A stretch of DNA of 64,000 bases from Crossiella cryophila (GTDB taxonomy: Bacteria > Actinomycetota > Actinomycetes > Mycobacteriales > Pseudonocardiaceae), in NCBI RefSeq assembly GCF_014204915.1, contig NZ_JACHMH010000001.1, positions 62,001 to 126,000 of the forward strand, written 5' to 3'. The position numbers were made by a program, and so were the translations under genes. Position 1 is the stretch's first letter, and each line of letters starts with the position of its first letter. The notes beneath the pieces were generated by a model. It saw nothing but the letters and a program-made list of their open reading frames with translations. It was not told the origin of the DNA and did not search any database. Shown here piece by piece: positions 16,242 through 24,971 of the stretch.

Positions 16242-16624
16242 CCGAGCAGCGCTACCCCTTCGAGTACGCCGTGCTGCGGGTGATCCCCCGGGTCGAACGC
16301 GGTGAGTCCATCAACGCGGGCGTGCTGGTCTACTGCCACCGCCTTGGCTACCTGGGCTCCCGGGTGCACCTGGACCAGGACCGGTTGCGGGCGCTGGATC
16401 CCACCGCGGATCCGGTGGCGATCTCCTCGGTGCTGCGCTCGCTGGCCGGGGTGTGCTCGGACGCGGCGGTCGGGCCGACCGCGGAGCAGAGCATCGGGCA
16501 GCGGTTCCGCCAGCTCACCGCGCCGAAGAGCACGGTGATCCAGCCCGGTCCGGTGCACACCGGCCTGACCACCGACCCGGCCGCGGAGACCGAACGCCTG
16601 CTGCGCCTGCTGGTGCTGCCCTAG
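16238..16624 (+). CDS. DUF3037 domain protein, 128 aa
   Basis: A small soluble protein with the DUF3037 pattern: YPFEYAVLRVIPRVERGE at the start, then INAGVLVYC and DxxRLRALDP. It is translationally coupled to the HipA-like gene (ATGA), which strongly suggests the two proteins act together. Its stop shares the bases CTAG with the stop of the convergent LuxR gene, so there is no room for a separate terminator. Function unknown. Confidence 0.85.
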   Translation: MTEQRYPFEYAVLRVIPRVERGESINAGVLVYCHRLGYLGSRVHLDQDRLRALDPTADPVAISSVLRSLAGVCSDAAVGPTAEQSIGQRFRQLTAPKSTVIQPGPVHTGLTTDPAAETERLLRLLVLP

Positions 16625-19416
16625 CCGCCCAGCGCGGCGGTCAGTTCGGTCCGGCCGGAGACGCCGAGCTTGCGGTAGGCGTTGGTCAGGTGCATCTCCA
16701 CCGTGCGCACGCCCACGGTCAGTTCGGCCGCGATCTGCGGGTTGGACCGGCCGTCCGCGGCCAGTGCGGCCACCCGCCGCTCGGTGCCGGTCAGCGCCGC
16801 CGGACCGGTGTGCTCGGCCCGCCGCTGCCGCCCGCCGGCCGCCCGCAACCCGGCCTTTGCCCGGCGGCCCACCGCGATCGCGCCGCACTGCTCGGCCACG
16901 GCCAGCGCCCGGCGCAGGGTCTCCCGCGCGGACTGCTCCGCGCCCAGCCGGTGCCGCAGCAGCCCCAGGTCGGCGAGCACCTCGGCGTGCACCAGGCCCA
17001 CTTCGGCCTGTTCGACCACGGCCAGCGCCTCGGCCAGCAAAGCCTCCCCGGCCCGGCCGCCGGTGACCGTACCCGCCACCCGCAGCACCGTGCCCAGCGT
17101 CCAGGGCAGCCCCCACTGCCGGGCCGCGGCCAGCTCCGGGGCGAGGGCGGTCAGTGCCTCGCTCCGGCGGCCCGCGGCGTGCAGGGCGAGGGCCTGGTAG
17201 CCGCGCCAGGGGATCACCGCCGGGTTGCGCACGTCCCAGACGGCGAGCCTGCGGCCGCATTCGGTGAAGTCGGCCAGTGCGCCGTCCAGGTCGCCCAGCG
17301 CCAGCCGGAGCCTGCCGCGCACGTCCAGGACCTGGTTGAAGTGCCAGAGTTCCGGGAGTTCGCCGTCCAGTTCCATCCGGTAGAGCAGTTCGAGGGCGTC
17401 GTCGGTGCGGTCCAGGGCGAGCAGCACGTCCAGGTAGTGCGCGTACCGGTGCGCGGCCAGGGGTTGCCAGCCGGGATCGCGGTCGCCGATGGACTCCTCG
17501 GCGTCGGCCAGCGCCAGGTCGAGCCTGCCCTGGCGGAGCCGGACCTGGACGCGCAGGCAGGTGGACAGCGCGTAGCGCAGGAAGGAGCCCTGCCGCCGGG
17601 CGTGCGTGACCGCCTCGCTGGTCACCGCGGCGGCCCGGTCCAGGTCGTCGCAGCGGATCAGGGTCATCACCGCGGACATGTGCGGGCCCCAGTGCTCGGT
17701 GTAGAGCGCCGGACCGGCCAGTGCCCGCCGGGCCTGGGCCACCGCCAGCGCGGGTGAGCCGAGCCGGAACACCTCGTGGCAGGAGCGCAGGCCGAGCAGG
17801 CCGGACTCATCCGTCTCGGCCACCGCGGCCAGCCGCTGGGTGATCATCGGCGCGGTGCCGCTGTGCTGCCAGCCCAGGAAGTACAGCTCGCTCTGCAGGT
17901 AGCCGTGCGCGCTGCCGCCCTCGGCCGCGGTCACCGCGGCGGTGATCAGGGACAGGCCCTCGGCACCGCGGCCGACGGTGAGCAGCGCCCTGGCCAGGTC
18001 CACGGTCAGCCCCGGTTTGGCCTGGTCCTCGGCGCGCTCGTGCGCGATGCCCAGGGTGCGCACCGCGGCCAGTCCGTCGAAGTGCAGCTGCGCCCGGCCC
18101 AGTTCGGCGTGCAGCTCCGGCGCGACCTCCGGGCCCTCCTCGATCGCGCGGGCCAGGTAGGCGGCGCTGGTCTCCGGCGCGCCCCTGGTCCTGGCCACCG
18201 CGGCCGCCGCCCGCAGCGCGGTCACCCGCCAGGTCACGCCGGCGGGCGCCACCGGCAGCAGGTGGGTGGCCACCTGGTCCGGTCCGGCCCGCTCGAACCC
18301 GGCCGCGCGGGCCTGCATCAGCTCGGCCACCCGCTCGTGCAGCGCGGAACGTGCCCCGGTCGGCAGATCCCGGTAGACCACCTCGCGCACCATCGGATGC
18401 ACGAACCGCGGACCGTCCACAGCGAACAGTCCCAACGCGACCAACCGCCGCACACACGCCTGCACCTGCGGCCCGCCCAGCCCGGTCAGCCGCTCGACCT
18501 GGGCCAGGGTGGCCGCCGGACCGAGCACCGCGACCGCGTCGGCGACCTGGCCGGTCTCCGGCGGGCACCGGCGCAGCCGCCCGAGCACGCCGGTGGCGAT
18601 CGCGGCCACCCCGAACTCCGGCACCAGCCCGGTCTCCTCGGCCGCCCCGGTGACCCGGTGCGCGCGCAGGCCGCGGAGCAATTCGGTCAGCAGCAACGGA
18701 TTCCCGCCGGTGGAGTCCACACAGGCGGCCGCGAACTCGGCCGCCACCGGCCCGCCCAGCTCGACCCTGGCCAGGTCCCCGACGGCGGTCGCGCTCAACG
18801 GCTCCGGCCGCAGCACCTGACACAGTGGACTGGCCAGGATCTCCTCCACCGCCCGCGGATCGGCCGGGGTCTCCCCCGCGCGCACCGCGAGCAGCAGGCC
18901 GACCGGCAGCCCGTCCAGCCGCCGGGCCAGGTAGGCCAGCCAGCGCAGCGAGGACAGGTCGGCCCAGTGCACATCGTCGACCAGCACCAGGAACGGCCCG
19001 TGGTCGGCGAATCCGGCCAGCAGCCAGTAGAGCCCGTGCAGGGCCGCGCCGAGCGCGTCCGCGGGCACCGCGTCCACCGGACCGGGCGCCTCCTCCAGCA
19101 CCGGCCGGGCGAACCGGGCCGGGCCGGTGAACCACTGCTCCCGGCGGGCCGCCCCGGCCGCGGCCAGTCGCGGTTCGATCAGCTGGCGCACCACGCCGAA
19201 GCCGAACTGCCGCTCCAGCTCGCTGCCCACCCCGGTCACCACCGGCAGCCCGGCCACCTCGGCCCGCGCCCGCACCGAACGCAGCAGCGTGGTCTTGCCG
19301 ATCCCGGCCGGGCCGTCGAGCACGACCAGCGCCGAGCCACCGTCCCGCACCCGGCGCACCAGGTCCTCGAGCACGGCGAGTTCGGCCCCCCGTTCCAGCA
19401 CGGTCCGCTCCGGCAT
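16621..19416 (-). CDS. LAL-type LuxR family regulator (AAA ATPase plus HTH)
   Basis: A 931-residue regulator of the MalT/LAL class. N-terminal ATPase with Walker A DGPAGIGKTTLL (about 35-46) and Walker B LVLVDDVHWADLSSLRWL, a central helical TPR-like region of about 500 residues, and a C-terminal LuxR HTH (TGTERRVAALAADGRSNPQIA, then TVEMHLTNAYRKLGVSGR). The ATG of MPERTVLERG is preceded by GAGGGGA, which rules out the longer frame. LAL regulators often switch secondary metabolism; nothing here identifies the target. It is divergent from the SDR gene, with a dyad in between. Confidence 0.92.
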   Translation of the reverse strand: MPERTVLERGAELAVLEDLVRRVRDGGSALVVLDGPAGIGKTTLLRSVRARAEVAGLPVVTGVGSELERQFGFGVVRQLIEPRLAAAGAARREQWFTGPARFARPVLEEAPGPVDAVPADALGAALHGLYWLLAGFADHGPFLVLVDDVHWADLSSLRWLAYLARRLDGLPVGLLLAVRAGETPADPRAVEEILASPLCQVLRPEPLSATAVGDLARVELGGPVAAEFAAACVDSTGGNPLLLTELLRGLRAHRVTGAAEETGLVPEFGVAAIATGVLGRLRRCPPETGQVADAVAVLGPAATLAQVERLTGLGGPQVQACVRRLVALGLFAVDGPRFVHPMVREVVYRDLPTGARSALHERVAELMQARAAGFERAGPDQVATHLLPVAPAGVTWRVTALRAAAAVARTRGAPETSAAYLARAIEEGPEVAPELHAELGRAQLHFDGLAAVRTLGIAHERAEDQAKPGLTVDLARALLTVGRGAEGLSLITAAVTAAEGGSAHGYLQSELYFLGWQHSGTAPMITQRLAAVAETDESGLLGLRSCHEVFRLGSPALAVAQARRALAGPALYTEHWGPHMSAVMTLIRCDDLDRAAAVTSEAVTHARRQGSFLRYALSTCLRVQVRLRQGRLDLALADAEESIGDRDPGWQPLAAHRYAHYLDVLLALDRTDDALELLYRMELDGELPELWHFNQVLDVRGRLRLALGDLDGALADFTECGRRLAVWDVRNPAVIPWRGYQALALHAAGRRSEALTALAPELAAARQWGLPWTLGTVLRVAGTVTGGRAGEALLAEALAVVEQAEVGLVHAEVLADLGLLRHRLGAEQSARETLRRALAVAEQCGAIAVGRRAKAGLRAAGGRQRRAEHTGPAALTGTERRVAALAADGRSNPQIAAELTVGVRTVEMHLTNAYRKLGVSGRTELTAALGG

Positions 19417-19445
19417 GCGCTCCCCTCGGCTTTGTGCCGATGCTA

Positions 19446-19473
19446 GTGAGCGGCCGCGGGTGCGACCGCTCAC
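19446..19473. promoter_or_regulatory. Inverted repeat GTGAGCGG-N12-CCGCTCAC upstream of the LAL regulator
   Basis: Perfect 8-base arms (19446-19453 and 19466-19473) lie 30 bases upstream of the regulator start in the 233-base divergent region. This is a plausible operator for the regulator itself or for the SDR gene. The rest of the gap shows no ORF. Confidence 0.45.
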
Positions 19474-19649
19474 ATCCGATTTTCGAGTCAATACCCCAAC
19501 CGAAGGACTTACCGAAGCCATAGGCCGCCGCCGCAGGTCGGCACCCCCGTCCGCCTGGCCCGGCCGAACCCGTTGTGCCACCGGCAAACCCCACGGTTGC
19601 CAGGACCGCTCGCCGGTGCCTGGATGGACCCGGACGAAAGGACGTGCCG

Positions 19650-20480
19650 GTGCGGGTGGCGGTGATCGGGGGCGCGGGGTTCGTCGGCGCCCGCCTGATC
19701 ACCGAGCTGGCCGCCCAGGGCCACCGCGTGCTCAGCCCGGCGGCCCGGGAGATCGAGGTCCTCTTCCTCACCGCCCGGCTCAGCCCGGCCATCCTGCGCC
19801 GGATCCTGGCCTGCGCCCCGCGCCGCCTGGTCTGCCTCAGCTCGGACGCCGCCGTGCAGCACGGCCAACCCCTGGTCGAGGCCACCGAACTCAGCCCGCG
19901 CCAGCCCCGTTCGCCCTCACCAAGGGCCGCCGCCACGGCCCGCGCCGAAGCCGCGTTGCTGGCCACCGGCCTGGCCCCGGTGCTGATCCGGCCAAGGCTG
20001 TTGTGGGGCGCGGGCGATGCACGCACGCCCCGGCTGCGCGCGGCGGTGCGCGCGGACCGGTTCCGCTGGATCGGCGGCGGTTCCCAGCTCACCGACACCA
20101 CGCACGTGGCCAACGCGGTGCACGCACTGCTGCTGGCCGCCCGGCGTGGCCGTCCGGGCGAGAGTTACTTCGTCACCGACCACGACCCGGTGGCCTACCG
20201 GCACTTCATCGCCGACCTGCTCGCCGCCGACGGCCTGACCGCCCCGACCAGGTCGATCTCCTACCGCCGGGCGCATGCCCTGACCGCGCTCAGCGAGACC
20301 AGCTGGCAGGCCCTGCGGCTGCCCGGCCCGCCGCCGCTGGACTACCTGACGCTGTGGCGTGCGGGCCTGACCGGCACCCTGGACATCAGCAAGGCCCGCG
20401 TCCAGCTCGGCTACGAACCGGTGCGCACCCGCGGTCAGGGCCTGGCCGAACTACGCGACGACCTGGCCTACGCGGTCTAG
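19650..20480 (+). CDS. NAD-dependent epimerase/SDR-fold protein (atypical)
   Basis: A 276-residue extended/atypical SDR protein. The nucleotide motif GGAGFVGARLI is at the N-terminus, VCLSSDAAV is the strand-4 segment, and RPRLLWGAGDA and SQLTDTTHVANAVHALLLA match epimerase-family positions. The usual YxxxK is not found where expected (SPRAAATARAEAA), so it may bind NAD(P) without classical dehydrogenase chemistry. The GTG at 19650 is chosen because GAAAGGA lies 8 bases upstream. Its stop shares CTAG with the convergent membrane protein gene. Substrate unknown. Confidence 0.75.
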   Translation: MRVAVIGGAGFVGARLITELAAQGHRVLSPAAREIEVLFLTARLSPAILRRILACAPRRLVCLSSDAAVQHGQPLVEATELSPRQPRSPSPRAAATARAEAALLATGLAPVLIRPRLLWGAGDARTPRLRAAVRADRFRWIGGGSQLTDTTHVANAVHALLLAARRGRPGESYFVTDHDPVAYRHFIADLLAADGLTAPTRSISYRRAHALTALSETSWQALRLPGPPPLDYLTLWRAGLTGTLDISKARVQLGYEPVRTRGQGLAELRDDLAYAV

Positions 20481-20785
20481 CTCCACCACCACAGCCACAG
20501 CGCGGCCCCGGCCACCACCAGCACGCCGATCCCGGCGCCCCAGGCCCCGGCCCCGGTCCGCCGGTCGGCGAAGAACTGCAGCAGCACCGCCAGCACCGCG
20601 GCCACCACGTGCCCGATCACCGCGAACCAGCCCGGCCCGGCCCAGGACTCGGTGGCGGCGAAGATCTGCGCGCCGATCACCAGCACCGCCAGCAGCACCA
20701 CCGCGGCCGCCACCGACCCGCTCAGGCCGCGCAGCACCGCACCCAGCCGGACCCGGCGCGGTGTCTCGTCCAATGCTCCGGTCAT
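20477..20785 (-). CDS. Small membrane protein, 102 aa
   Basis: Three predicted membrane segments: VAAAVVLLAVLVIGAQIFAA, WFAVIGHVVAAVLAVLLQFF and AGIGVLVVAGAALWLWWW. It has a short cytoplasmic N-terminus (MTGALDETPRRVRLG). The ATG overlaps the TGA of the RecB-family gene by four bases, so it is co-translated with that gene. I recognise no family. The C-terminal WLWWWS cluster is unusual. Confidence 0.8.
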   Translation of the reverse strand: MTGALDETPRRVRLGAVLRGLSGSVAAAVVLLAVLVIGAQIFAATESWAGPGWFAVIGHVVAAVLAVLLQFFADRRTGAGAWGAGIGVLVVAGAALWLWWWS

Positions 20786-21642
20786 GGGGCCAGCATCGCC
20801 CACGGCTCGATCTCCGGTGCGGCCGCCCGGCCTTCCGGGCAGTGCCTGCGGAAATCGCACCAGGTGCAGTGCCGTCCGGTCACCGTCGGGAACAACGCCT
20901 CCCGGTCGCCACCGGCGGCCAGCTCCTCCCCGGCCGTGGCCAGCTCGTCGGCGGCCTCCTCGGCGCGGCGGACCTGGCGGGCCAGCGACTCGTCGGTGTG
21001 CTCCCAGCTCAGCACCTGACCGGTGGGCAGGTGGTGCAGTTCGACCTGGTGGCAGGGCCGCCGCAACGTGCGGGCCGCGGCCAGCGCGTACAGCGCCAGC
21101 GCCTGCGAACCCCTGGCGTCATCGGTGGTCAGCGCGTGCCTGCCGGTCTTGTAGTCGACGATGACCAGCTCGCCGTCCCGCTCGTCGATCCGGTCCACCC
21201 GGCCCTCGGCCACGATCCGCCCGGTCGGCGCGGACACCCAGCGCTCCAGCCCGACCGGCTCGATGCTCACATCGGTGTTGGCCACGTACTCGTGCACCCA
21301 GCCGCGGGCCCGCTCCCGGTAGGTCCCGGCCTGCTCGCCGTCCTGGAAGCCGTCGCCCTTCCAGTGCCGGACCACCAGCGCCTCGGCCTGTTCCGGGGTG
21401 CGCCGGGCCACCGGCAGGTCGAAGAAGGCACGCAGCGCGTTGTGCACCACCGCGCCCAGCGTGTTGTGCGCCCAGGCCCCGCCACGCGGCAGCGCCGGGC
21501 GGTCCAGGTAGCTCATCCGGTACCGCCGAGGACACCCGGTCCAGGTGGCCAGCTTCGCCGGCGTCACCCGCACCAGTTTGCGCGGCATGCCTTCCAGTTC
21601 CAGTCCAAGCTGACCCACGACGCCCACCGTACGCACCCCCAC
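20782..21642 (-). CDS. RecB-family PD-(D/E)XK exonuclease with 4Fe-4S-type cysteines
   Basis: A 286-residue single-domain nuclease. The catalytic core is visible as GRVDRIDERDGELVIVDYKTG (D..., D-YK = PD-(D/E)XK). C in TWTGCPRRYR near the N-terminus together with HCTWCDFRRHC near the C-terminus gives the four-cysteine iron-sulfur clasp seen in AddB/Cas4-like nucleases. The family includes M. tuberculosis Rv2119. A GTG with GGAGA six bases upstream was chosen as start; neighbouring GTGs differ by two to ten codons. It is likely to act on DNA ends in the cytosol; the partner is unknown. Confidence 0.88.
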   Translation of the reverse strand: MGVRTVGVVGQLGLELEGMPRKLVRVTPAKLATWTGCPRRYRMSYLDRPALPRGGAWAHNTLGAVVHNALRAFFDLPVARRTPEQAEALVVRHWKGDGFQDGEQAGTYRERARGWVHEYVANTDVSIEPVGLERWVSAPTGRIVAEGRVDRIDERDGELVIVDYKTGRHALTTDDARGSQALALYALAAARTLRRPCHQVELHHLPTGQVLSWEHTDESLARQVRRAEEAADELATAGEELAAGGDREALFPTVTGRHCTWCDFRRHCPEGRAAAPEIEPWAMLAP

Positions 21643-21669
21643 CGACACTCTCCGCGTCGGCGGTCACAC

Positions 21670-22533
21670 TCAGCCGAGTACCGGCACCGCGCTCGCCTTG
21701 GCCACCAGCGCCTCCAGCTGCTCCGGCGCGGTGGTCTCGGCCGCCAGCCGGACGGTCTTGTTGGTGCCGTGGTAGTCGCTGGAGCCGGTGATCACCAGGT
21801 TCTCCGCCTGGGCCAGCGCACGCAGCTCGTCCCGGTCGGCGGGCTCGTGGTCGGGGTGGTCGACCTCCACCCCGGTCAGCCCGTGCCGGACCAGGTCCCT
21901 GATCACCTCGGCCTCGACCACCGGACCGCGCCGCCGGGCGAAGGGGTGCGCGAACACGGTCACCCCACCCGCCTCGGCGATCATCTCCACCGCGCGCTGG
22001 ACCGGGGTGTCGGTGCGCGGCAGGTAGTAGGCCCCGCCATCGCGCAGGTACTTCGCGAACGCCTCGTCCACCGTGTTCACCAGCCCGGCCTTGACCAGCA
22101 CGCGGGCCAGGTGCGGGCGGCCGACCGAGGCGTCGGGGGCCAGCCCGGCGAACATCGCGTCCGGGTCCACCGGCACCCCGTCGGCGGCCATCCGCTCGGC
22201 GATCAGCCGCAGCCGGGCGCGGCGCTCGGCGCGCAGCCGGGTCTGTTCGGCCACGATCGCGGGCGAGTCCGGGTCGAACAGGTAGGCCAGCAGGTGCACG
22301 GTCACCCGGCTGCCCCGGCCGTCCGGCGCGATGCAGGACAGCTCAGCGCCCCTGACCACGCGAAGGCCGGCCGGGCGAGACTGCTCAGCCTCGGCCCAGC
22401 CGGCTGTCGTGTCGTGATCGGTGATCGCCACCGCGTGCAGTCCGGCGGCCGACGCCGCGGCCATCAGTTCGGCCGGGGTGTCGGTTCCGTCGGACGCGGT
22501 CGTGTGGGCGTGCAGGTCGATGAGCACACCCAC
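21670..22533 (-). CDS. PHP domain phosphoesterase (RNase AM/TrpH-like)
   Basis: A 287-residue PHP protein with all metal motifs: DLHAHTTASDG at the start, AITDHDT, RGAELSC, VFAHPFA and GSSDYHG near the C-terminus. Enzymes of this subgroup hydrolyse 3',5'-nucleoside bisphosphates and 5' ends of short RNA. The start is a GTG (two options two codons apart) without a clear ribosome site. It lies 13 bases after the PH-domain gene stop, so it is probably in one operon with that gene and the 53-aa membrane peptide. Confidence 0.9.
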   Translation of the reverse strand: MGVLIDLHAHTTASDGTDTPAELMAAASAAGLHAVAITDHDTTAGWAEAEQSRPAGLRVVRGAELSCIAPDGRGSRVTVHLLAYLFDPDSPAIVAEQTRLRAERRARLRLIAERMAADGVPVDPDAMFAGLAPDASVGRPHLARVLVKAGLVNTVDEAFAKYLRDGGAYYLPRTDTPVQRAVEMIAEAGGVTVFAHPFARRRGPVVEAEVIRDLVRHGLTGVEVDHPDHEPADRDELRALAQAENLVITGSSDYHGTNKTVRLAAETTAPEQLEALVAKASAVPVLG

Positions 22534-22546
22534 GAGTGTGGACCAT

Positions 22547-23107
22547 TCAGCCGATGATCTTCTTACCGGCTGTTTGCTTCTTGGCCTTCATCATGGTGAA
22601 GCGCTCGGCCTGGGCCTTCTTGTCACCGAACACCAGCTCGGAGATGGCGTCGTTGATCTGCTCCGGCTTCGGCAGGTACTCGATCTTGTTGAGCGCCTGG
22701 ATCTGACCGGCCGACTCGACCACGATCGTGCCGTAACCGAGCATCCGCCCGGTCATGGTCCGCTCGAAGGTCAGGTCGGTCACCTTGGTCACCGGCATCA
22801 TGGCCACCTTGGTGGTGAACACCCCACTGGTGATCATGAAGCGCTTGTCCGTGATGACCAGTCGTTCGACCCACCAGTCGATGACGATGTAGGCGAACCG
22901 GAGCAGGATGACCAGCGCCGCGTACCACAGGAGGTTCTGGATGATCCAGGCATCCGGTGGCAGCAGGTAGGAGATCATCACTGCTCCGGCGAGCAGCGCC
23001 ATCGCCTCGAAGATGTCCCAGAGCAGACTGGCCCAGTGCCGGCGCACGCGGATGACGCGCCGCTCGGTGTCGAGCAGGTACTCGTCTGAGTCACGAGGCG
23101 AGAACAC
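22547..23107 (-). CDS. PH domain-containing membrane protein (bPH2/YdbS-like)
   Basis: A 186-residue protein: a basic N-terminus (RRVIRVRRHW), two membrane segments (about 25-75), then a bacterial PH-like domain with the characteristic ERLVITDKRFMITSGVFT and PVTKVTDLTFERT motifs, and a Lys-rich C-terminus (KAKKQTAGKKIIG). The start is a GTG with a G-rich stretch upstream. It lies 19 bases downstream of the 53-aa peptide gene. A membrane-associated scaffold; exact role unknown. Confidence 0.85.
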   Translation of the reverse strand: MFSPRDSDEYLLDTERRVIRVRRHWASLLWDIFEAMALLAGAVMISYLLPPDAWIIQNLLWYAALVILLRFAYIVIDWWVERLVITDKRFMITSGVFTTKVAMMPVTKVTDLTFERTMTGRMLGYGTIVVESAGQIQALNKIEYLPKPEQINDAISELVFGDKKAQAERFTMMKAKKQTAGKKIIG

Positions 23108-23126
23108 GTGTGGCTACCCCCGGCCG

Positions 23127-23288
23127 CTAGTTGAACAGCGACCGGACGAAGGTGATGATCGACTCTGCCGCGCCACGAAGCGTGCCGAGGATGCCGGTGA
23201 CGCCGTCCGCTGCCTGCGTTGGCTGTGTAACGAGCAAGAAGAGAACCAGAGCAACACCTGCGAAGATCAGGATCTTCTTCAAGTTCAT
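23127..23288 (-). CDS. Small single-pass membrane protein, 53 aa
   Basis: A short gene beginning [19 protein letters not shown]. It has a positively charged start, one membrane segment (about 5-20) that could also be a signal peptide with a cut near TQA-A, and an amphipathic C-terminal stretch ([19 protein letters not shown]). It ends 19 bases before the PH-domain gene, with which it is probably co-transcribed. Coding is supported by the clear hydrophobic pattern and position, although the ribosome site (GGACGGGG) is weak. Confidence 0.7.
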   Translation of the reverse strand: MNLKKILIFAGVALVLFLLVTQPTQAADGVTGILGTLRGAAESIITFVRSLFN

Positions 23289-23336
23289 GTAAACCAACCC
23301 CGTCCGCTAACGGCCTTGTTGGCGCCTGCGGAACCG

Positions 23337-23379
23337 TTGTACCGCACTCCGCCGCGCTATGGCAGATTTGTACCGCACT
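23337..23379. promoter_or_regulatory. Direct repeats TTGTACCGCACT
   Basis: Two identical 12-base copies (23337-23348 and 23368-23379) are spaced by 31 bases, about three helical turns, in the 140-base divergent region between the 53-aa peptide/PH operon and the Nudix gene. This is consistent with an activator or response-regulator site. Confidence 0.5.
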
Positions 23380-23428
23380 TGGGGCAGCGGATCACGTGGC
23401 CTTCCCAGGTGAACTACTCTCCGTGGTC

Positions 23429-23878
23429 ATGCCGGAGGCCCAGGACCAGCGCGTCCGCTGTGTCGGCGCAGTCGTCTTCGACCCGATCGGACGCATTCTG
23501 TTGATCCGTCGAGGCCAGCCCCCGGCGGCCGGTTCCTGGTCCATCCCGGGGGGCCGGGTGGAGCCGGGAGAAGATGATCACAGGGCTGTGATCAGGGAGT
23601 TGTCCGAGGAGACCGGCCTGACCGGGGCGATCGATCGCTGGATCGGTTCGGTGGAGCGGCCGTCACTGACCGGCGTCTATGTGATCCACGACTACTCCGT
23701 ACGGGCGAACGCCGGGCTTATCCGGGCTGGTGACGACGCTTCGGCGGTGGCCTGGATCGACGGTGTGATCTTCGACGCACTGCACAGCGCAGGGTCCCTT
23801 TCGCCCGGTTTGGCGGAGGCGCTCGCCGGGTGGGGAGCGCTCCCCGCCGGCGCCAGGGCCGGAACCACGCCCGACTAG
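23429..23878 (+). CDS. Nudix hydrolase
   Basis: A 149-residue Nudix protein. The Nudix box is complete: [18 protein letters not shown] followed by SEETGL, with the REUxEE core. An ADP-ribose, (d)NTP or other nucleoside-diphosphate-X substrate cannot be told from sequence. The ATG of MPEAQDQ is preferred over a GTG eleven codons earlier that lies in the promoter region. Its stop shares CTAG with the convergent DUF2332 gene. Confidence 0.92.
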   Translation: MPEAQDQRVRCVGAVVFDPIGRILLIRRGQPPAAGSWSIPGGRVEPGEDDHRAVIRELSEETGLTGAIDRWIGSVERPSLTGVYVIHDYSVRANAGLIRAGDDASAVAWIDGVIFDALHSAGSLSPGLAEALAGWGALPAGARAGTTPD

Positions 23879-24966
23879 TTCGGACCGAGCCAGGTGAGTC
23901 CTCGGGTCAACCGATCGGCGGTAGCCAGTCTGCGCACCCGGACCTTGCCGTCGGCCCAGTTGATCACGCTCAGCACCCGGTCGGCCTCGGCCAGGTGAGC
24001 CGCCCCGTCACGGAGTTCGGCCGGGAAGCCCTGGTAACTCTCCTGGCTGACCCACCACAGTGGACGGTGACTCGCGAGCGTGCGCAACGCGTCCACCCAG
24101 GCCGTCGCGAAGTCCCCGGAACGACCGTCGAGCAGCCCGCAACTGGTGACCACCAGAGGGTTTTCCGCCGGAATCCGGGCCGCGGCAGCCGCCAGTCCGG
24201 TGACCGGGTCGGTCCGCAGCAGCGGTGGCTTGGCCGCCATGACCTCGTCCGCGGCCAGCCGGAGCAGCCGCAGCCGCCGGGGCTGGTCGGGCCGGACACA
24301 GGCCTCCAGCCAGGTCAGCTCGTCCTCGTCGGCCACGTCCACCGGGTCCGCGTCCAGGCCGACCCGCTCGGCGATCGCGGGCAGCTTGGCCTGCTTGCCG
24401 AAGGCCTCGGCCGGTTTGCCCGCCTGGTCGATGACCTGGCAGTCCAGCACCAGCCGGGCCGTCTTCTTGCCGCGGCTGATGTCCGGTCCGCCGCCCTCGA
24501 CGGAGTAGCGGAAGCCGTAGCGGTCCAGGACCAGCCGGAACCCGGCCCCCGCCCCGGCCTCGACCAGGCCGATCGGGGTCTTGCCCGCCTCCTTGGCCAC
24601 CACGGCCAGGCCCGGGTAGAGCAGTGCGGCCGGGCGGACCAGCTCCTCCCGCACCGAGCGCTCGGCCAGCAGCGGCCGGATCGAGTCGGCGCGTTCGAGC
24701 ACGAAGGAGCGGAACAGCGGCCACAGCTCGCCGTCCGGACCATCGGCCCCGCCCAGCGCGGGGTAGTAGCGGGTCAGGGCGTGCCAGGGCTCGCGGAAGA
24801 GCACCCGCTGGGCCGCGGCCAGGAACAACTCGGGCGAGGCATCGCCAACCAGGGCGGTCACCCCGGCGTCCTCGGCCGCACCCGCGGCCAGGCATTCGTA
24901 CAGCGGGGAGGCGGCGGACTGCTCCGCCGCGAACTGGCGCAGCCGCTCGGCGGCCGGTGCGCTCAT
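23875..24966 (-). CDS. DUF2332 family protein (paralogue 1)
   Basis: A 363-residue soluble protein of the DUF2332 family. The segment [19 protein letters not shown] (about 125-145) looks like motif I of a Rossmann methyltransferase (E-x-G-x-x-x-G), and [12 protein letters not shown] may carry the following acidic residue. A second DUF2332 gene is at 44125-45210 with EIGASGGLNL in the same place. It lies 5 bases after the MaoC stop, so the two are probably one operon. No function is established for the family; methyltransferase activity is an inference. Confidence 0.85.
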   Translation of the reverse strand: MSAPAAERLRQFAAEQSAASPLYECLAAGAAEDAGVTALVGDASPELFLAAAQRVLFREPWHALTRYYPALGGADGPDGELWPLFRSFVLERADSIRPLLAERSVREELVRPAALLYPGLAVVAKEAGKTPIGLVEAGAGAGFRLVLDRYGFRYSVEGGGPDISRGKKTARLVLDCQVIDQAGKPAEAFGKQAKLPAIAERVGLDADPVDVADEDELTWLEACVRPDQPRRLRLLRLAADEVMAAKPPLLRTDPVTGLAAAAARIPAENPLVVTSCGLLDGRSGDFATAWVDALRTLASHRPLWWVSQESYQGFPAELRDGAAHLAEADRVLSVINWADGKVRVRRLATADRLTRGLTWLGPN

Positions 24967-24971
24967 CGGGC

